From Ancylobacter novellus (GTDB taxonomy: Bacteria > Pseudomonadota > Alphaproteobacteria > Rhizobiales > Xanthobacteraceae), in the NCBI GenBank assembly GCA_003241485.1, contig QFQD01000090.1, positions 1-12,176 of the forward strand: a stretch of 12,176 bases of DNA. Reading direction: 5' to 3'. Within the stretch, counting starts at the first letter, position 1. The number at the start of each line of letters is the position of its first letter. The position numbers were made by a program, and so were the translations under genes. The notes under the pieces are model-generated. The model was not told where the DNA came from. It searched no databases and saw only the letters and a list, made by a program, of their open reading frames with translations. Shown here in pieces: positions 1-8,538 of the stretch.

Positions 1-3000
1 TTCCCCAACCCGGTTCATGCCGTCGTTCCAGTCGCCGGTGCCCATCAGCGGCAGGCCGTTGGCGCCGGTAAGTTCCACGCATTGGTCGAGCCCGCGCGCG
101 CAATGCTCGAACAGTGAGGCGCTCTCATGCGACGGCATCGGCTGGAAGAACGCGTCGTGCTCCCCGGCCCGCAAGGACGGCCCTTCAAGGAACGCGACGT
201 GCTCGTCCAGAACCGCCGCGTCGCCCGCCGCGGCGATATAGGTGGCGGCGGCATAGGCCAGCCAGACCCGGTCGTCGGAAATGCGGGTCCGCACACCCTG
301 GCCGGAATGCGGTAGCCACCAATGCTGCACGTCACCCTCGACGAACTGCCGGGCGGCGGCGCGCAGCAGATGGCGGCGGGTCTCCTCCGGCTGCGCGAAA
401 CTCAGCGCCATGCCGTCCTGCAACTGGTCGCGGAAGCCATAGGCCCCGCTCGCCTGATAGAAGGCCGAGCGTGCGCGGATCCGGCAGGCGATGGTCTGGT
501 ACAGCAGCCAGCCATTCAGCATGATGTCGGTGGCGCGGTCCGGCGTCTTGACCTGCACCGCGCCAAGCAGCCGGTCCCAATGGTCGGTGACGGTCTTCAG
601 CACGGCATCGAGACTGGTCGCGCGGTAGCGGGCGATCAGCACGCGCGCCTCGTCCGCCGTGCGGCATTGGCCGAGCGTTGCGACGATCTCCACGCTTTGT
701 CCGGGTTGCAGCACGACATGGCTCTGCAGCGCGGAGCATGGGTCCAGCCCGGCGCCGGTCTTGCCGGAGAGCGGCACCTTGCCCATCAGCGCGGCCGGCG
801 CCGAGAGGTCGCCATTTCGGCCGAGAAACTCGGTGCGGTCGGCGGTCCAGGCGGTCTGCAGGCCGCCAAGATCGGCAAAGGCCACGCGCCCATGGCTGAT
901 CGCGCTCCACGCGTTTCGCGCGAACATCGCGCCAGTGGCGACGTCCATCTCGGTGGCGACAAACGGTGCCGACGCGCCGCGCACCGTGCCGAGCACCCAC
1001 TCGACATAGGCCGTCACCGTGAGGCGGCGCACCCGGTCGGAGGTGTTGGTCAGCGTCAGGCGCGAGATCTTGATCGGGTCGGACAGCGGCACATAGTGCA
1101 ACAGGTCGAGCGCGACGCCGTTGGCCTCGTGCGAAAAGCGCGAATAGCCGAAGCCGTGGCGGGCGATGTAGCTGCCGCCGTCGCGAATGGGCAGTGCAGT
1201 CGGGCTCCAGATTTCGCCGGTCGCGTCGTCGCGCACATAGAATGCCTCGCCGATGGGGTCGCCGACCGGGTCATTCGACCATTGCGTGAGCTGGTTTTCG
1301 CGGCTGTTCTCCGCCCATGTATAGCCGCTGCCGTCCGCCGAGACCTGGAACCCGAAGCCGCTGCCGGCGATCACGTTGATCCACGGCGCCGGCGTCGTCT
1401 GCTCGCCGCTGAGCTGGACGACATATTCGCGGCCGTTCTTGTCGAAGCCGCCTAGCCCGTTGAAGAACTCCAGCGACAGCTCGGTCGGTGCCGCCATCGG
1501 CGACGTGGCGCGGCGGCGGCGCGTGGCCGTCGGGCGCGCCGGGAAAGCCGGTAGATAGCTCAGCTGGTTGGCGATCGAGCCACGACGCGCCGAGAGCACG
1601 ACGCGGGCGACCGATTGCAGCAGCCCGCGCCCTTCCAGGCTCATCAGATCGGTGCGCAGCACATGAACCGCACCTTGCCCCTGCTCGTCGCCAAAGCGTG
1701 GGCGCGACTGGCTCGACCGCACGGCCGTCTCGATGGCGATCTGCAGGTCCTGCACATAGGACGAGGCGTGCTCGTTGAGGATGACCAGATCGACCGCCAG
1801 CCGCTTCATGCCCCAATATTCATGGGCGCGCAGAAGCTGGCGCACTTGCGCCATGTCCTCGAGATCGTCGATGCGCAGCAGCACGATCGGCAGATCGCCG
1901 GATATCGAATACTGCCACAGGGAGGATTGCGGCCCGGCGCCGCGCACGATGACCTCGGAGGGCACACGGAAACGGGAATCGGCGTAGATGATCGGCGCGG
2001 CAAGCCGCTGGAAGTCGGCGGCCTCCTCCGCCTTCACGTCGAGATGGCGGAGTTGCACCTGCGCCTGTGTCCACGCCAGCGTCTTCGCCCGCTCGAACGC
2101 GTTGCGGTCATGATGCTTGTCGACGAGGTTGAGCAGTTCCTCGCGCGATGACGCGACCAGCGTCCAGAAGGCGACGCGCACGGTACGGCCGGCGGGCACC
2201 TTGACGCGGTGGCGCAGCGCAAAGACCGGATCGAGCACGGTACCGGCCGTATTGGACAGCGGGGCCCCCTCGCGGATGACCGCCGCCTCGCCCGGCTCGC
2301 GGTTGCGGCCGAGAAAGCGGGCTCGATCGGTTTCGTATTGCAGCGGCTCAAGCATCTCGCCCTCGACGACGGCGAAATGCGCGGCCCAGACCTCGGCCTC
2401 GTGCGGCGAGCGCAGCCGGCGGGTGGCGATCAGCGCGCCGAATTCCGGGCGGTGCTCCGTCTCGACGAACATCTTGGCAAAGGCCGGATGCGCATTGTCG
2501 GTCGCGGGCGTCGCCAGCACCAGCTCGGCATAGGAGGTGAGTTCGATCTCGCGCGCCCGCCGCCCGCTATTTGTCAGCGAGACGCGCCGCACCTCGCCGT
2601 CATCCTCGCCGGAGACCAGCAGGTCCATGGTGGTGATGAGCGAAGGGCTGCGGTGGATGAACTCGGCGCGGTCCTCGGAGAACACCACGTCGTCCTGCTC
2701 GGCGGCAACGCCGAAGGGCTGGGCGCCGGCCGACCATAAATCGCCGCTCTGGCTGTCGCGCAGAAAGATGTGCGAGCCTTGCACGTCGCGGGTCGCATCC
2801 TCGCGCCAGCGGGTCACGGCAATGTCGCGCCAGCGGCTGAAGCCGGTGCCGCCCGTGGTCACCATGACGACATAGCGACCATTGGAGAGCAGATGCGTCA
2901 CCGGCGCGCCGCCCGATGGCGGCTTCAGCGAGCGCACATTGGGCGCATCGCCGGGCTCGCCCCTGGTGGAGGCTTTCACCTCCTCGGCGCGGGGATAGGC

Positions 3001-4767
3001 GACGATCACATTGCGCGGCATGCGCTCCTGCAGCAGCAGTTCGCTGGCCTGGATAATCGGCTCGCGGTGGAAGCGCGCGCGCATCTTTCCGCCGTGCAGC
3101 ACATTGGCGATGGCGACGATGGTCATGCCCTGGTGATGGGCCATGAAATTGCGGACGATGGCGACGCTGGCATCGTCGGGCCGGCGGGCCGGCGTGAAGT
3201 CCAGCGCCTCGTAGAAGCCGTAGCGTCCGCTGGCCCCCATAGCGGCGAGCCGGTCGAAATTTGCCCGCGCCCCGGAAGGGTCAATCATCGTCGCCAGCCC
3301 GGTGGCATAAGGCGCGATCACCAGATTGTCCGACAGGCCACGCTTCAGGCCGAGGCCCGGCACGCCGAAATTCGAGTACTGGTAGGTGAATTCGAGATCG
3401 CGCGCGTTATAGGCGGATTCCGAGATGCCCCACGGCACGCCGAGCCCGTGCGCATAGCTCTGCTGGCGCGCCACCACCAATCGGTTGGTCTGTTCCAGAA
3501 GGCTGCCGCTCGGCGCGCGCATCACCAGCGAGGGCATGAGATATTCAAACATCGAGCCGGACCACGACACGAGCGCGGAACCCCGGCCGAGCGGCGTGGC
3601 GGTGCGACCGAGCCTGAACCAGTGCCGTGTCGGCGCATCGCCCTTGGCGATGGCGAACAGGCTGGCGAGCCGGGCTTCAGAGGCCAGCAGGTCGTAGCAG
3701 CTCGGGTCGAGGCAGTTGTCGGGAACGCTGTAGCCGATGGAAAGCAGCTTGCGATCAGGATCGAGCAGGAACGCGAAATCCATCGCCAGCGCCATGTCAC
3801 GCGCGGTCTGGGCGATGGTGCGCAGCCGGTTGCGCAGCGTGCGGGGCGCATCCGCGAGATAAAGCCGGTCGCGCTCGTGCTCGGCCACCGCGACGCGCAG
3901 GCGCTCGGTCCAGAACACCAGATTCGGCACGCCGCTTTCGTCCGCGATCGGGGCGAGGTCTGCGGCCAGGCGCGATGCCTTCTCGGAGAGCCGCATCAGC
4001 GTCGGCGTCGAGGCCTCCAGCCCCTGTCCGCCCCGCAGTAGCGCATCTATCTCGACGAACAGGCTGTCAAGTTGGCCGGTGCGCTCGTCGGCTGCCATCA
4101 CCTGCGTCGTCCCGAGGGCCTCGCGGGCGAGGGCGATGGCGTCCGCAATGCCGGCCTCGGCCTCATGCATGAGCGGGGTGGCGATCCACTCCTCGCAGGC
4201 GACGGCGACGACGAGAAGATGACCGGCGAGATTGCCACTGTCGACCGAGGAGACATAGGCCGGCTCCAGCACCCGCAGGTCGCGCGTGCCATACCAGTTG
4301 AAGAAGTGACCCTTGAAGCGCGCCAGGCGCTGCATGGTCGACAGCGTCGCCTCCAGACGCTCGACCGTCTCCATCGTGCCGGCCCAGCCGAAGTCGCGCG
4401 CCGCGACCGAGGACAGAAGATAAAGCCCGATATTGGTCGGCGACGTGCGGTGAGCGACCACCGGCCTGGGGTCCTCCTGGAAATTGTCCGGCGGCAGCAT
4501 GTTCTCGGACGGCGTGACAAACGTCTCGAAGAAGCGCCAGGTGCGGCGGGCGATCAGCCGAAGAGCGCGGGCATCAATGGATGAGACCGCCAGCGTCCTG
4601 GCGATGGGCGGCGACCGGCTCGCCCAGAAAGCCAGTGCAGGCGCCGCCAGCCACAGCGCGGCGAAGGGGAGGATGACCGGCCACGACGCCGGCGCCCAGG
4701 CGAAGGCGCCCAGAGCCATCACCAGCCCGAGCGCGGTGCCGCCCTGCATCCCGCGATAGAAACCCAT
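1..4767 (-). CDS. ndvB: Cyclic beta-1,2-glucan synthase, C-terminal glycoamylase-like and GH94 module (partial at left edge)
   Basis: This is the in-frame continuation of ndvB after the TGA. The frame is open from 4809 to base 1; 4767 is the first in-frame ATG, with no good ribosome site, so separate translation is uncertain. In order: a hydrophobic pair of segments (about 4750-4620); a glycoamylase-like domain that includes NWYGTRDL near 4290 and GVPWGISESAYNARD and YQYSNFGVPGLGLKRG around 3450-3330; HHQGMTIVAIAN near 3130; a first GH94-type beta-sandwich (about 2920-2110); a second one (about 1480-560, starting LEFFNGLGGF); then the start of the GH94 catalytic barrel, with YGFRDQLQDGMA (about 440-402), HSGQGVRTRISDDRVW (about 310-260) and GDWNDGM (36-16). 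The Asp of WND (24-22) is the general acid in GH94 phosphorylases. In Cgs-type enzymes this module trims glucans by phosphorolysis and sets ring size. The 3' end lies outside the window. Confidence 0.8.
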   Translation of the reverse strand, partial: MGFYRGMQGGTALGLVMALGAFAWAPASWPVILPFAALWLAAPALAFWASRSPPIARTLAVSSIDARALRLIARRTWRFFETFVTPSENMLPPDNFQEDPRPVVAHRTSPTNIGLYLLSSVAARDFGWAGTMETVERLEATLSTMQRLARFKGHFFNWYGTRDLRVLEPAYVSSVDSGNLAGHLLVVAVACEEWIATPLMHEAEAGIADAIALAREALGTTQVMAADERTGQLDSLFVEIDALLRGGQGLEASTPTLMRLSEKASRLAADLAPIADESGVPNLVFWTERLRVAVAEHERDRLYLADAPRTLRNRLRTIAQTARDMALAMDFAFLLDPDRKLLSIGYSVPDNCLDPSCYDLLASEARLASLFAIAKGDAPTRHWFRLGRTATPLGRGSALVSWSGSMFEYLMPSLVMRAPSGSLLEQTNRLVVARQQSYAHGLGVPWGISESAYNARDLEFTYQYSNFGVPGLGLKRGLSDNLVIAPYATGLATMIDPSGARANFDRLAAMGASGRYGFYEALDFTPARRPDDASVAIVRNFMAHHQGMTIVAIANVLHGGKMRARFHREPIIQASELLLQERMPRNVIVAYPRAEEVKASTRGEPGDAPNVRSLKPPSGGAPVTHLLSNGRYVVMVTTGGTGFSRWRDIAVTRWREDATRDVQGSHIFLRDSQSGDLWSAGAQPFGVAAEQDDVVFSEDRAEFIHRSPSLITTMDLLVSGEDDGEVRRVSLTNSGRRAREIELTSYAELVLATPATDNAHPAFAKMFVETEHRPEFGALIATRRLRSPHEAEVWAAHFAVVEGEMLEPLQYETDRARFLGRNREPGEAAVIREGAPLSNTAGTVLDPVFALRHRVKVPAGRTVRVAFWTLVASSREELLNLVDKHHDRNAFERAKTLAWTQAQVQLRHLDVKAEEAADFQRLAAPIIYADSRFRVPSEVIVRGAGPQSSLWQYSISGDLPIVLLRIDDLEDMAQVRQLLRAHEYWGMKRLAVDLVILNEHASSYVQDLQIAIETAVRSSQSRPRFGDEQGQGAVHVLRTDLMSLEGRGLLQSVARVVLSARRGSIANQLSYLPAFPARPTATRRRRATSPMAAPTELSLEFFNGLGGFDKNGREYVVQLSGEQTTPAPWINVIAGSGFGFQVSADGSGYTWAENSRENQLTQWSNDPVGDPIGEAFYVRDDATGEIWSPTALPIRDGGSYIARHGFGYSRFSHEANGVALDLLHYVPLSDPIKISRLTLTNTSDRVRRLTVTAYVEWVLGTVRGASAPFVATEMDVATGAMFARNAWSAISHGRVAFADLGGLQTAWTADRTEFLGRNGDLSAPAALMGKVPLSGKTGAGLDPCSALQSHVVLQPGQSVEIVATLGQCRTADEARVLIARYRATSLDAVLKTVTDHWDRLLGAVQVKTPDRATDIMLNGWLLYQTIACRIRARSAFYQASGAYGFRDQLQDGMALSFAQPEETRRHLLRAAARQFVEGDVQHWWLPHSGQGVRTRISDDRVWLAYAAATYIAAAGDAAVLDEHVAFLEGPSLRAGEHDAFFQPMPSHESASLFEHCARGLDQCVELTGANGLPLMGTGDWNDGMNRVGE

Positions 4768-4809
4768 GAGATCGAGGCGCGGCTGCGCGCCCGCTACCGC
4801 CGCTGTGGT

Positions 4810-4812
4810 TCA
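4810..4812 (-). other. In-frame premature TGA in ndvB
   Basis: The plus strand reads tca, giving TGA on the coding strand. Codons before it encode RHLLE and codons after it TTAAVAG, both in the family's normal register, and the missing residue is the conserved Trp. TGA is a normal terminator in this window: the GNAT gene and apbE both end with it. Reassignment of TGA to Trp is therefore unlikely. An out-of-frame ATG overlaps the stop (ATGA, 4813-4810) but opens only a 79-codon frame that resembles nothing. Confidence 0.8.
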
Positions 4813-7581
4813 TTCCAGCAGGTGCCTGTGAGTGACGAAGAGCCGGATCAGCGTGCGAGCCACCGCATCTCCAAGACGCCAGCTTTGATCCGGGAGAAAG
4901 GCAAAGGTGAAGGTGGTCTGCAGCAGCGCGATGCGCAGATCCTCAATCAGCGCCGTTACATGGCTGAGCAGCCGGATCCCCCTCCCGCGCGGCACAACGG
5001 AGAACAGCGCCGGCAGAAAGGCGGGGATCGCGATCGCCGCGACAAGCGCCAGCACGGCGTGGAGATTCCACGGTGCCGGCGCCAGCCAGCTGACGCCCAG
5101 CGCCGCCAGGGTGAACGGCGCCACCAGCGAGCGGCGCAGATTGTCCAGCATCTTCCAGCGGCCGAGCGTCGGCACCGCATGCGCACCCGAACGCAGGCCG
5201 AACACCCAGGGCAGCAATTGCCAGTCGCCACGGGTCCAGCGGTGCTTGCGCTTGGCGATCACGTCGTAACGGGAGGGGAAGTCCTCCACGACTTCGACAT
5301 CCGACGCCAGACCCGCGCGGGCATAGATGCCCTCGAACAGATCGTGGCTCAGCAGCGCGTTTTCCTTGATCCGCCCGGCGAGCGAGGCCTCGAACGCGTC
5401 GACATCGTAAATGCCCTTGCCGGTGTAGGAGCCCTCGCCGAACATGTCCTGATAGACATCCGACACCGCCGCCGCATAGGGGTCCATGCCGCCGGGGCCG
5501 GAATAGACGCGCTGGTAGAGCGAACCGTCGCGCCCGATCGGCAGCGAGGCGGTCACGCGCGGCTGCAGAATCGCATAGCCGCCCACGACGCGCTGCTCGG
5601 CCAGGCTGAACTGCGGCCGGTTGAGAGGGTGGGCCATCTTGCCGACCAGCCGCACAGCCGCATCGCGCGGCAGGCGGGTATCGGCGTCCAGCGTGATGAC
5701 GTAGCGCACGTCGGCCGGGGCCTGCGGCGGCTGGCCGTTCAGGGCGATGAAGCTCGTATCGGTGGCGCCGCGCAGCAGGCGGTTCAGCTCATGCAGCTTG
5801 CCGCGCTTGCGCTCCCATCCCATCCATTTGCCTTCGCCTTGGTTCCAGACGCGGTGGCGATGCAGCAGCAGGAAGCGGCTGCCCGACAGCGCCGGCCCGT
5901 AGCGGCGATTAAGCTGCGCAATCGCCGCCGTGGCGGTGGCAAGCAGGGCCTCGTCGCCCGGGACCGTTTCCTGGTCGGCATCCATGCCGTCCGACAGCAG
6001 CGCGAAGGCGAGATCGCCGCTGGAGCCGGTGAGGTAGTGCACCTCCAGCCTTTCGATCTGCTCAAGCAGATCGGCTTCGCTGGTGAGGAGCGTCGGCACC
6101 ACCACCAGCGTGCGCAAGGCGGTGGGAACCCCCGCCGCCAGTTCCAGCCCCGGCAAGGGCGAGGCACCGAACGATTGTGCCACGCCCCGGTTGACCAGCG
6201 CGCTGGCCGCATCCGACGCCGGCAGGAAGGCGAGCGGTGCCAACAGCAACAGCCAGCCGGCGGGCGCCCCGGGAGCGTCGAGCCAGAGATAGGCGATGAC
6301 AAGCAGGGCCAGCGTGGTGAGCAGTACCGCCACCGCATAGCCGTGCACGCCGAACGGCGCGCTCAGCCGGGCGATCCACAGCGGGGCCGGGGGCCGGAAA
6401 CCGATGCTCTTTTCCAGCGCGACGCGGCCTTCGGCGATCAGGAAATAGCCGGGATCACAGGCGCTCGGCATCGCGCCGGTTTCGCGGGAGTCGGCCTGGG
6501 GCCCGCCCGCACTGGCGCTCAGGGCACGGTCCGCCACCTCCAGTTCGCTGACATGGGAGCCGCGCGCGAGTTGCTCGATGGCGCTGCGGTAGAGATTGCG
6601 GGTCGCGAAATCCATTTGGTCGAACCCGCTGGCGCCTCTCAGCTTTTTGTCGACCAGGCTGACGCTCTCAAACCATTCCGCCCAGTCGATGTCGGAGATC
6701 AGGCGCATGCTCGTGATGACGTTCCGCACCGAAACGTTCGACGCGCCCTGCCTCTGCTGCGCATGCTGGACGACCTCGTCGATCGACGAACCCTGCAATC
6801 TCAAGCGCTCATCGAGCCATCCCAGGGCCGGCGTGGTGCGCGGGTCCTGGTCACGCAGCCGCTTGGCCAGCTGCGCCGCAAACAGCTCGGACAGCGGCCT
6901 GGACGAGCGCGCGACCACATGGCGGTCGAGCGCGAAGTCGGCAAAGCCGGGCTGCAGCACCCGATTGGCCAGCGCATCGGCCTCGGCACGCGCCTGCCGG
7001 CCAGCCATGATCTGGTCGGTCAGACGCCGCAGATTTTCGATCAGAACGATGCGCAGCGTGATCGCCACCGCCCAGAGCTCGCCGATCGTCAGCGGCTCAA
7101 CCCTCTGATAGGCCGCGACAAACCGCCGGAGCGCATCGGGATCGACGTGACTGTCGGTGTGAGCGACAAACGCCCAGGCGAGCCCGAACACGCGAGGATA
7201 GCCGGCGAAAGGGCCCGCTGCCAGTTTGGGCAATTGGCGGTAATAGCCCGGTGGCAGGTCGTCCCGGATTTCGCGGATCTGCTCCTCGACGAGGTGATAA
7301 TTGTCCAGCAGCCATTCGGCCGCCGGCACCACCCCGTTCCCACCCTCCAGTTCGACAGCACTGGCGCGATAGGCGGCCAGCAGCACCTTGGCATTATCGT
7401 TCAGGCGGCTTTGCAGGGAGACGACGATCGGCGGCCGCGGTGAGACCGTTTGAGCAACCGCAAGGCTTTCGGCGTGTTGTTCCAGCCGCTCGACGCCGAA
7501 CAGCTCCTCCCGGACGGGCGCAGTGTCGCTCCAGGGGGCGGAGGGACGGCGGTCGAGAACCGCGCGGAATTTTGCCAGCAT
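4810..7581 (-). CDS. ndvB: Cyclic beta-1,2-glucan synthase, N-terminal GT84 module ending at premature stop
   Basis: This 923-residue product carries the glucosyltransferase (GT84) half of NdvB, which polymerises glucose from UDP-glucose at the inner membrane. Residues 1-400 match the family N-terminal region (ELFGVERLEQHAESLA near the start, then the LLDNYHLVEEQIREIRDDLP stretch). Two membrane segments follow at about 412-434 and 441-462. The cytosolic catalytic domain has the nucleotide-sugar motif DADTRLP (632-638), the acidic pair ED (766-767) and the KHRWTRGDW motif (779-787) typical of processive GT-A enzymes. Further hydrophobic segments lie at about 818-837, 840-862 and 880-897. The stop comes just after this membrane region. 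I chose ATG 7581 because AAGG sits 5 bases upstream; an in-frame ATG at 7635 adds 18 residues but has no clear ribosome site. All transferase motifs are intact, so the fragment could be active but would lack the GH94 module. Confidence 0.85.
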   Translation of the reverse strand: MLAKFRAVLDRRPSAPWSDTAPVREELFGVERLEQHAESLAVAQTVSPRPPIVVSLQSRLNDNAKVLLAAYRASAVELEGGNGVVPAAEWLLDNYHLVEEQIREIRDDLPPGYYRQLPKLAAGPFAGYPRVFGLAWAFVAHTDSHVDPDALRRFVAAYQRVEPLTIGELWAVAITLRIVLIENLRRLTDQIMAGRQARAEADALANRVLQPGFADFALDRHVVARSSRPLSELFAAQLAKRLRDQDPRTTPALGWLDERLRLQGSSIDEVVQHAQQRQGASNVSVRNVITSMRLISDIDWAEWFESVSLVDKKLRGASGFDQMDFATRNLYRSAIEQLARGSHVSELEVADRALSASAGGPQADSRETGAMPSACDPGYFLIAEGRVALEKSIGFRPPAPLWIARLSAPFGVHGYAVAVLLTTLALLVIAYLWLDAPGAPAGWLLLLAPLAFLPASDAASALVNRGVAQSFGASPLPGLELAAGVPTALRTLVVVPTLLTSEADLLEQIERLEVHYLTGSSGDLAFALLSDGMDADQETVPGDEALLATATAAIAQLNRRYGPALSGSRFLLLHRHRVWNQGEGKWMGWERKRGKLHELNRLLRGATDTSFIALNGQPPQAPADVRYVITLDADTRLPRDAAVRLVGKMAHPLNRPQFSLAEQRVVGGYAILQPRVTASLPIGRDGSLYQRVYSGPGGMDPYAAAVSDVYQDMFGEGSYTGKGIYDVDAFEASLAGRIKENALLSHDLFEGIYARAGLASDVEVVEDFPSRYDVIAKRKHRWTRGDWQLLPWVFGLRSGAHAVPTLGRWKMLDNLRRSLVAPFTLAALGVSWLAPAPWNLHAVLALVAAIAIPAFLPALFSVVPRGRGIRLLSHVTALIEDLRIALLQTTFTFAFLPDQSWRLGDAVARTLIRLFVTHRHLLE

Positions 7582-7584
7582 GAT

Positions 7585-7591
7585 CGCCTTT
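7585..7591 (-). promoter_or_regulatory. Ribosome binding site deciding the ndvB start
   Basis: On the coding strand this reads AAAGGCG, with its AAGG core 5 bases from ATG 7581. The competing upstream ATG at 7635 is preceded by GGCTTAACGAC, which has no purine-rich match. This favours the shorter N-terminus beginning MLAKFRAVLDRR. Confidence 0.5.
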
Positions 7592-7644
7592 CGGCCCGGC
7601 AACGCGCCAGGGAAGACGGGGCGGAACGGGACCATGTCGTTAAG

Positions 7645-7668
7645 CCGGAGCCTCGGGCGAGGTTCCGG
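7645..7668. repeat. Inverted repeat (hairpin) in the ndvB leader region
   Basis: CCGGAGCCTC (7645-7654) and GAGGTTCCGG (7659-7668) pair over 10 positions with one G-T wobble and a four-base loop. The hairpin lies 64-87 bases upstream of the chosen ndvB ATG (7581), or 10 bases before the alternative ATG (7635). It has no U-run on either strand, so it is a poor intrinsic terminator. It could fold in the 5' leader of the ndvB mRNA or serve as a two-fold-symmetric protein-binding site. Confidence 0.45.
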
Positions 7669-7907
7669 TTAGGCGAGTGAGGGGCGGTGTGATTGTCGCC
7701 GCGCCGATGTTACAGCATTTCGCCGGGCAGCGGCGAAGTCATCGCCGTCGGCTTCGCCGTGCCTGATACCGGCTCAACCGCGCAGGGATTTCAAGACGCG
7801 CTCGGCTTTGGTTTTCGATGCTGGCGGTCGCGGTGTGCCTCACTCTCGCCGGGTATCGCAGCCAGTCCCATGCGCGTCGTCGACCCGTTCTTTGAAGAGT
7901 GCCGGCC

Positions 7908-8480
7908 ATGCAAATCGTTGAAACCGAGCGCCTGATCCTCAGGCGCTTCCGTGAGGGGGATGCGGACGACCTCTTTGCCTATTTGCGCGCGCCTACCGCG
8001 ACCTGCTTCCTCTCGCTGAAGCTGGCAGACCTGGCCGAGGCGGAGGCCGAGGTCCGCAAGCGCGCCCTCGACGATGGCAGCGTAGCGATTTGCCTCAAAC
8101 AGACCGGTCAGGTCATCGGCGATCTGTTCGGCGGCGGGGCAGGGGAGGAGGAGGAAGACGGGACGAGTTCGGTCGGCTGGAACCTCAATCCCCGGTTCGG
8201 TGGCCAGGGATATGCGCTCGAAGCCGCAGGAGCCCTGTTCGACCATCTGTTTCGGGTAAAGGGCTTTCGCCGGCTATATGCCTATGTCGAAGACCATAAC
8301 AGGCCCTCGCAGCGCCTCTGCGAAAAGCTGGGCATGCGCCGGGAAGGCGTGTTCATCGAGTTCGTCTCGTTCATCAAGGACGATGCGGGCAATCCAATCT
8401 ACGAAAACACCATGCAATACGCCATTCTGCGCCGCGAGTGGATGTCGGGTGCTGCAGCAACTGCCAACCGCCTGGCATGA
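7908..8480 (+). CDS. GNAT family N-acetyltransferase (RimJ/RimL type)
   Basis: A 190-residue protein predicted to transfer acetyl from acetyl-CoA to an amine on a protein or small molecule; the substrate cannot be told from sequence. It opens with ETERLILRRF (residues 5-14), the usual start of RimJ/RimL-like GNAT proteins. The acetyl-CoA pyrophosphate loop is NPRFGGQGYALEA (94-106), matching the R/Q-x-x-G-x-G/A pattern. DHNRPSQRLCEKLGMRREG (129-147) is the matching C-terminal motif, with the Asn and Ser that normally contact the cofactor. A run of four glutamates (80-83) lies in a loop just before the cofactor strand. It is soluble, with no signal peptide. The ATG at 7908 is preceded by GAAGAG 8 bases upstream; a GTG at 7899 would add three residues but overlaps that site. 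The gene stands alone, divergent from ndvB and convergent with apbE, so context gives no hint of function. Confidence 0.88.
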   Translation: MQIVETERLILRRFREGDADDLFAYLRAPTATCFLSLKLADLAEAEAEVRKRALDDGSVAICLKQTGQVIGDLFGGGAGEEEEDGTSSVGWNLNPRFGGQGYALEAAGALFDHLFRVKGFRRLYAYVEDHNRPSQRLCEKLGMRREGVFIEFVSFIKDDAGNPIYENTMQYAILRREWMSGAAATANRLA

Positions 8481-8538
8481 CTGGCGTTGCCTAGGCCGAT
8501 AGGGCTGTCCATCGAGACGATCCGGGGCTGGCCGTCGG

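Larger units (their letters stand above)
1..7581 (-). pseudogene. ndvB: Cyclic beta-1,2-glucan synthase locus, interrupted by an in-frame TGA and cut by the window edge
   Basis: Whole-locus view. One reading frame runs from an ATG at 7581 to base 1 with a single stop, TGA at 4810-4812. The protein on both sides is family-like and in register: before the stop it ends in RLFVTHRHLLE, after it continues TTAAVAGAQPRLDL. Family members normally have a tryptophan between these stretches, so the change is TGG to TGA with no frameshift or deletion. About 2,525 codons are visible against a usual family length of about 2,800, so roughly the last 300 residues lie beyond base 1. NdvB/ChvB/Cgs is an inner-membrane enzyme that makes cyclic beta-1,2-glucan from UDP-glucose for export to the periplasm. 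The locus is either a recent pseudogene, a gene expressed as two pieces or by readthrough, or a sequencing error. The lack of any other damage favours a recent event or an error. Confidence 0.75.
7582..7907. other. Divergent spacer between ndvB and the GNAT gene
   Basis: These 326 bases separate the two start codons. No convincing gene is present: an 80-codon plus-strand frame (7693-7935) has no family character and runs into the acetyltransferase. The spacer should hold promoters for both genes. On the minus strand a loose TTGAAA (7794-7789) lies 19-20 bases before TATCAG, too poorly spaced to call. Two inverted repeats are visible: a strong one at 7645-7668 (listed separately) and a perfect 8-base repeat, CGGCGAAG at 7731-7738 with CTTCGCCG at 7752-7759, separated by 13 bases. 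Neither can be tied to a known regulator from sequence alone. Confidence 0.6.

Noticed and set aside
322..4041. Long plus-strand frames (322-1455 and 2770-4041) opposite the ndvB C-terminal half
   Set aside because: They are shadows of the minus-strand glycoamylase/GH94 coding frame, which is open throughout and carries the family motifs.
4810..4812. TGA recoded as selenocysteine or tryptophan
   Set aside because: The family has Trp here, not a catalytic Cys. TGA ends the GNAT and apbE genes normally, and Trp is encoded by TGG elsewhere in the window (for example in GDWNDGM).
4574..4813. 79-codon minus-strand frame starting at the ATG that overlaps the ndvB stop
   Set aside because: It is out of frame with ndvB, resembles nothing, and covers sequence whose normal ndvB frame encodes family-like protein. 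The overlap is a by-product of GGAATGA.
4822..7443. 873-codon open frame on the plus strand opposite ndvB
   Set aside because: It is antisense to a well-supported glucan synthase, is rich in Arg, Gln and Gly as expected for a GC-rich shadow frame, and shows no domain motif.
7693..7935. 80-codon plus-strand frame in the spacer
   Set aside because: It overlaps the acetyltransferase start in another frame, has no clear ribosome site, and no family features.
7791..8246. 151-codon minus-strand frame opposite the GNAT gene
   Set aside because: The plus strand has complete GNAT motifs and a good ribosome site; this frame has none.
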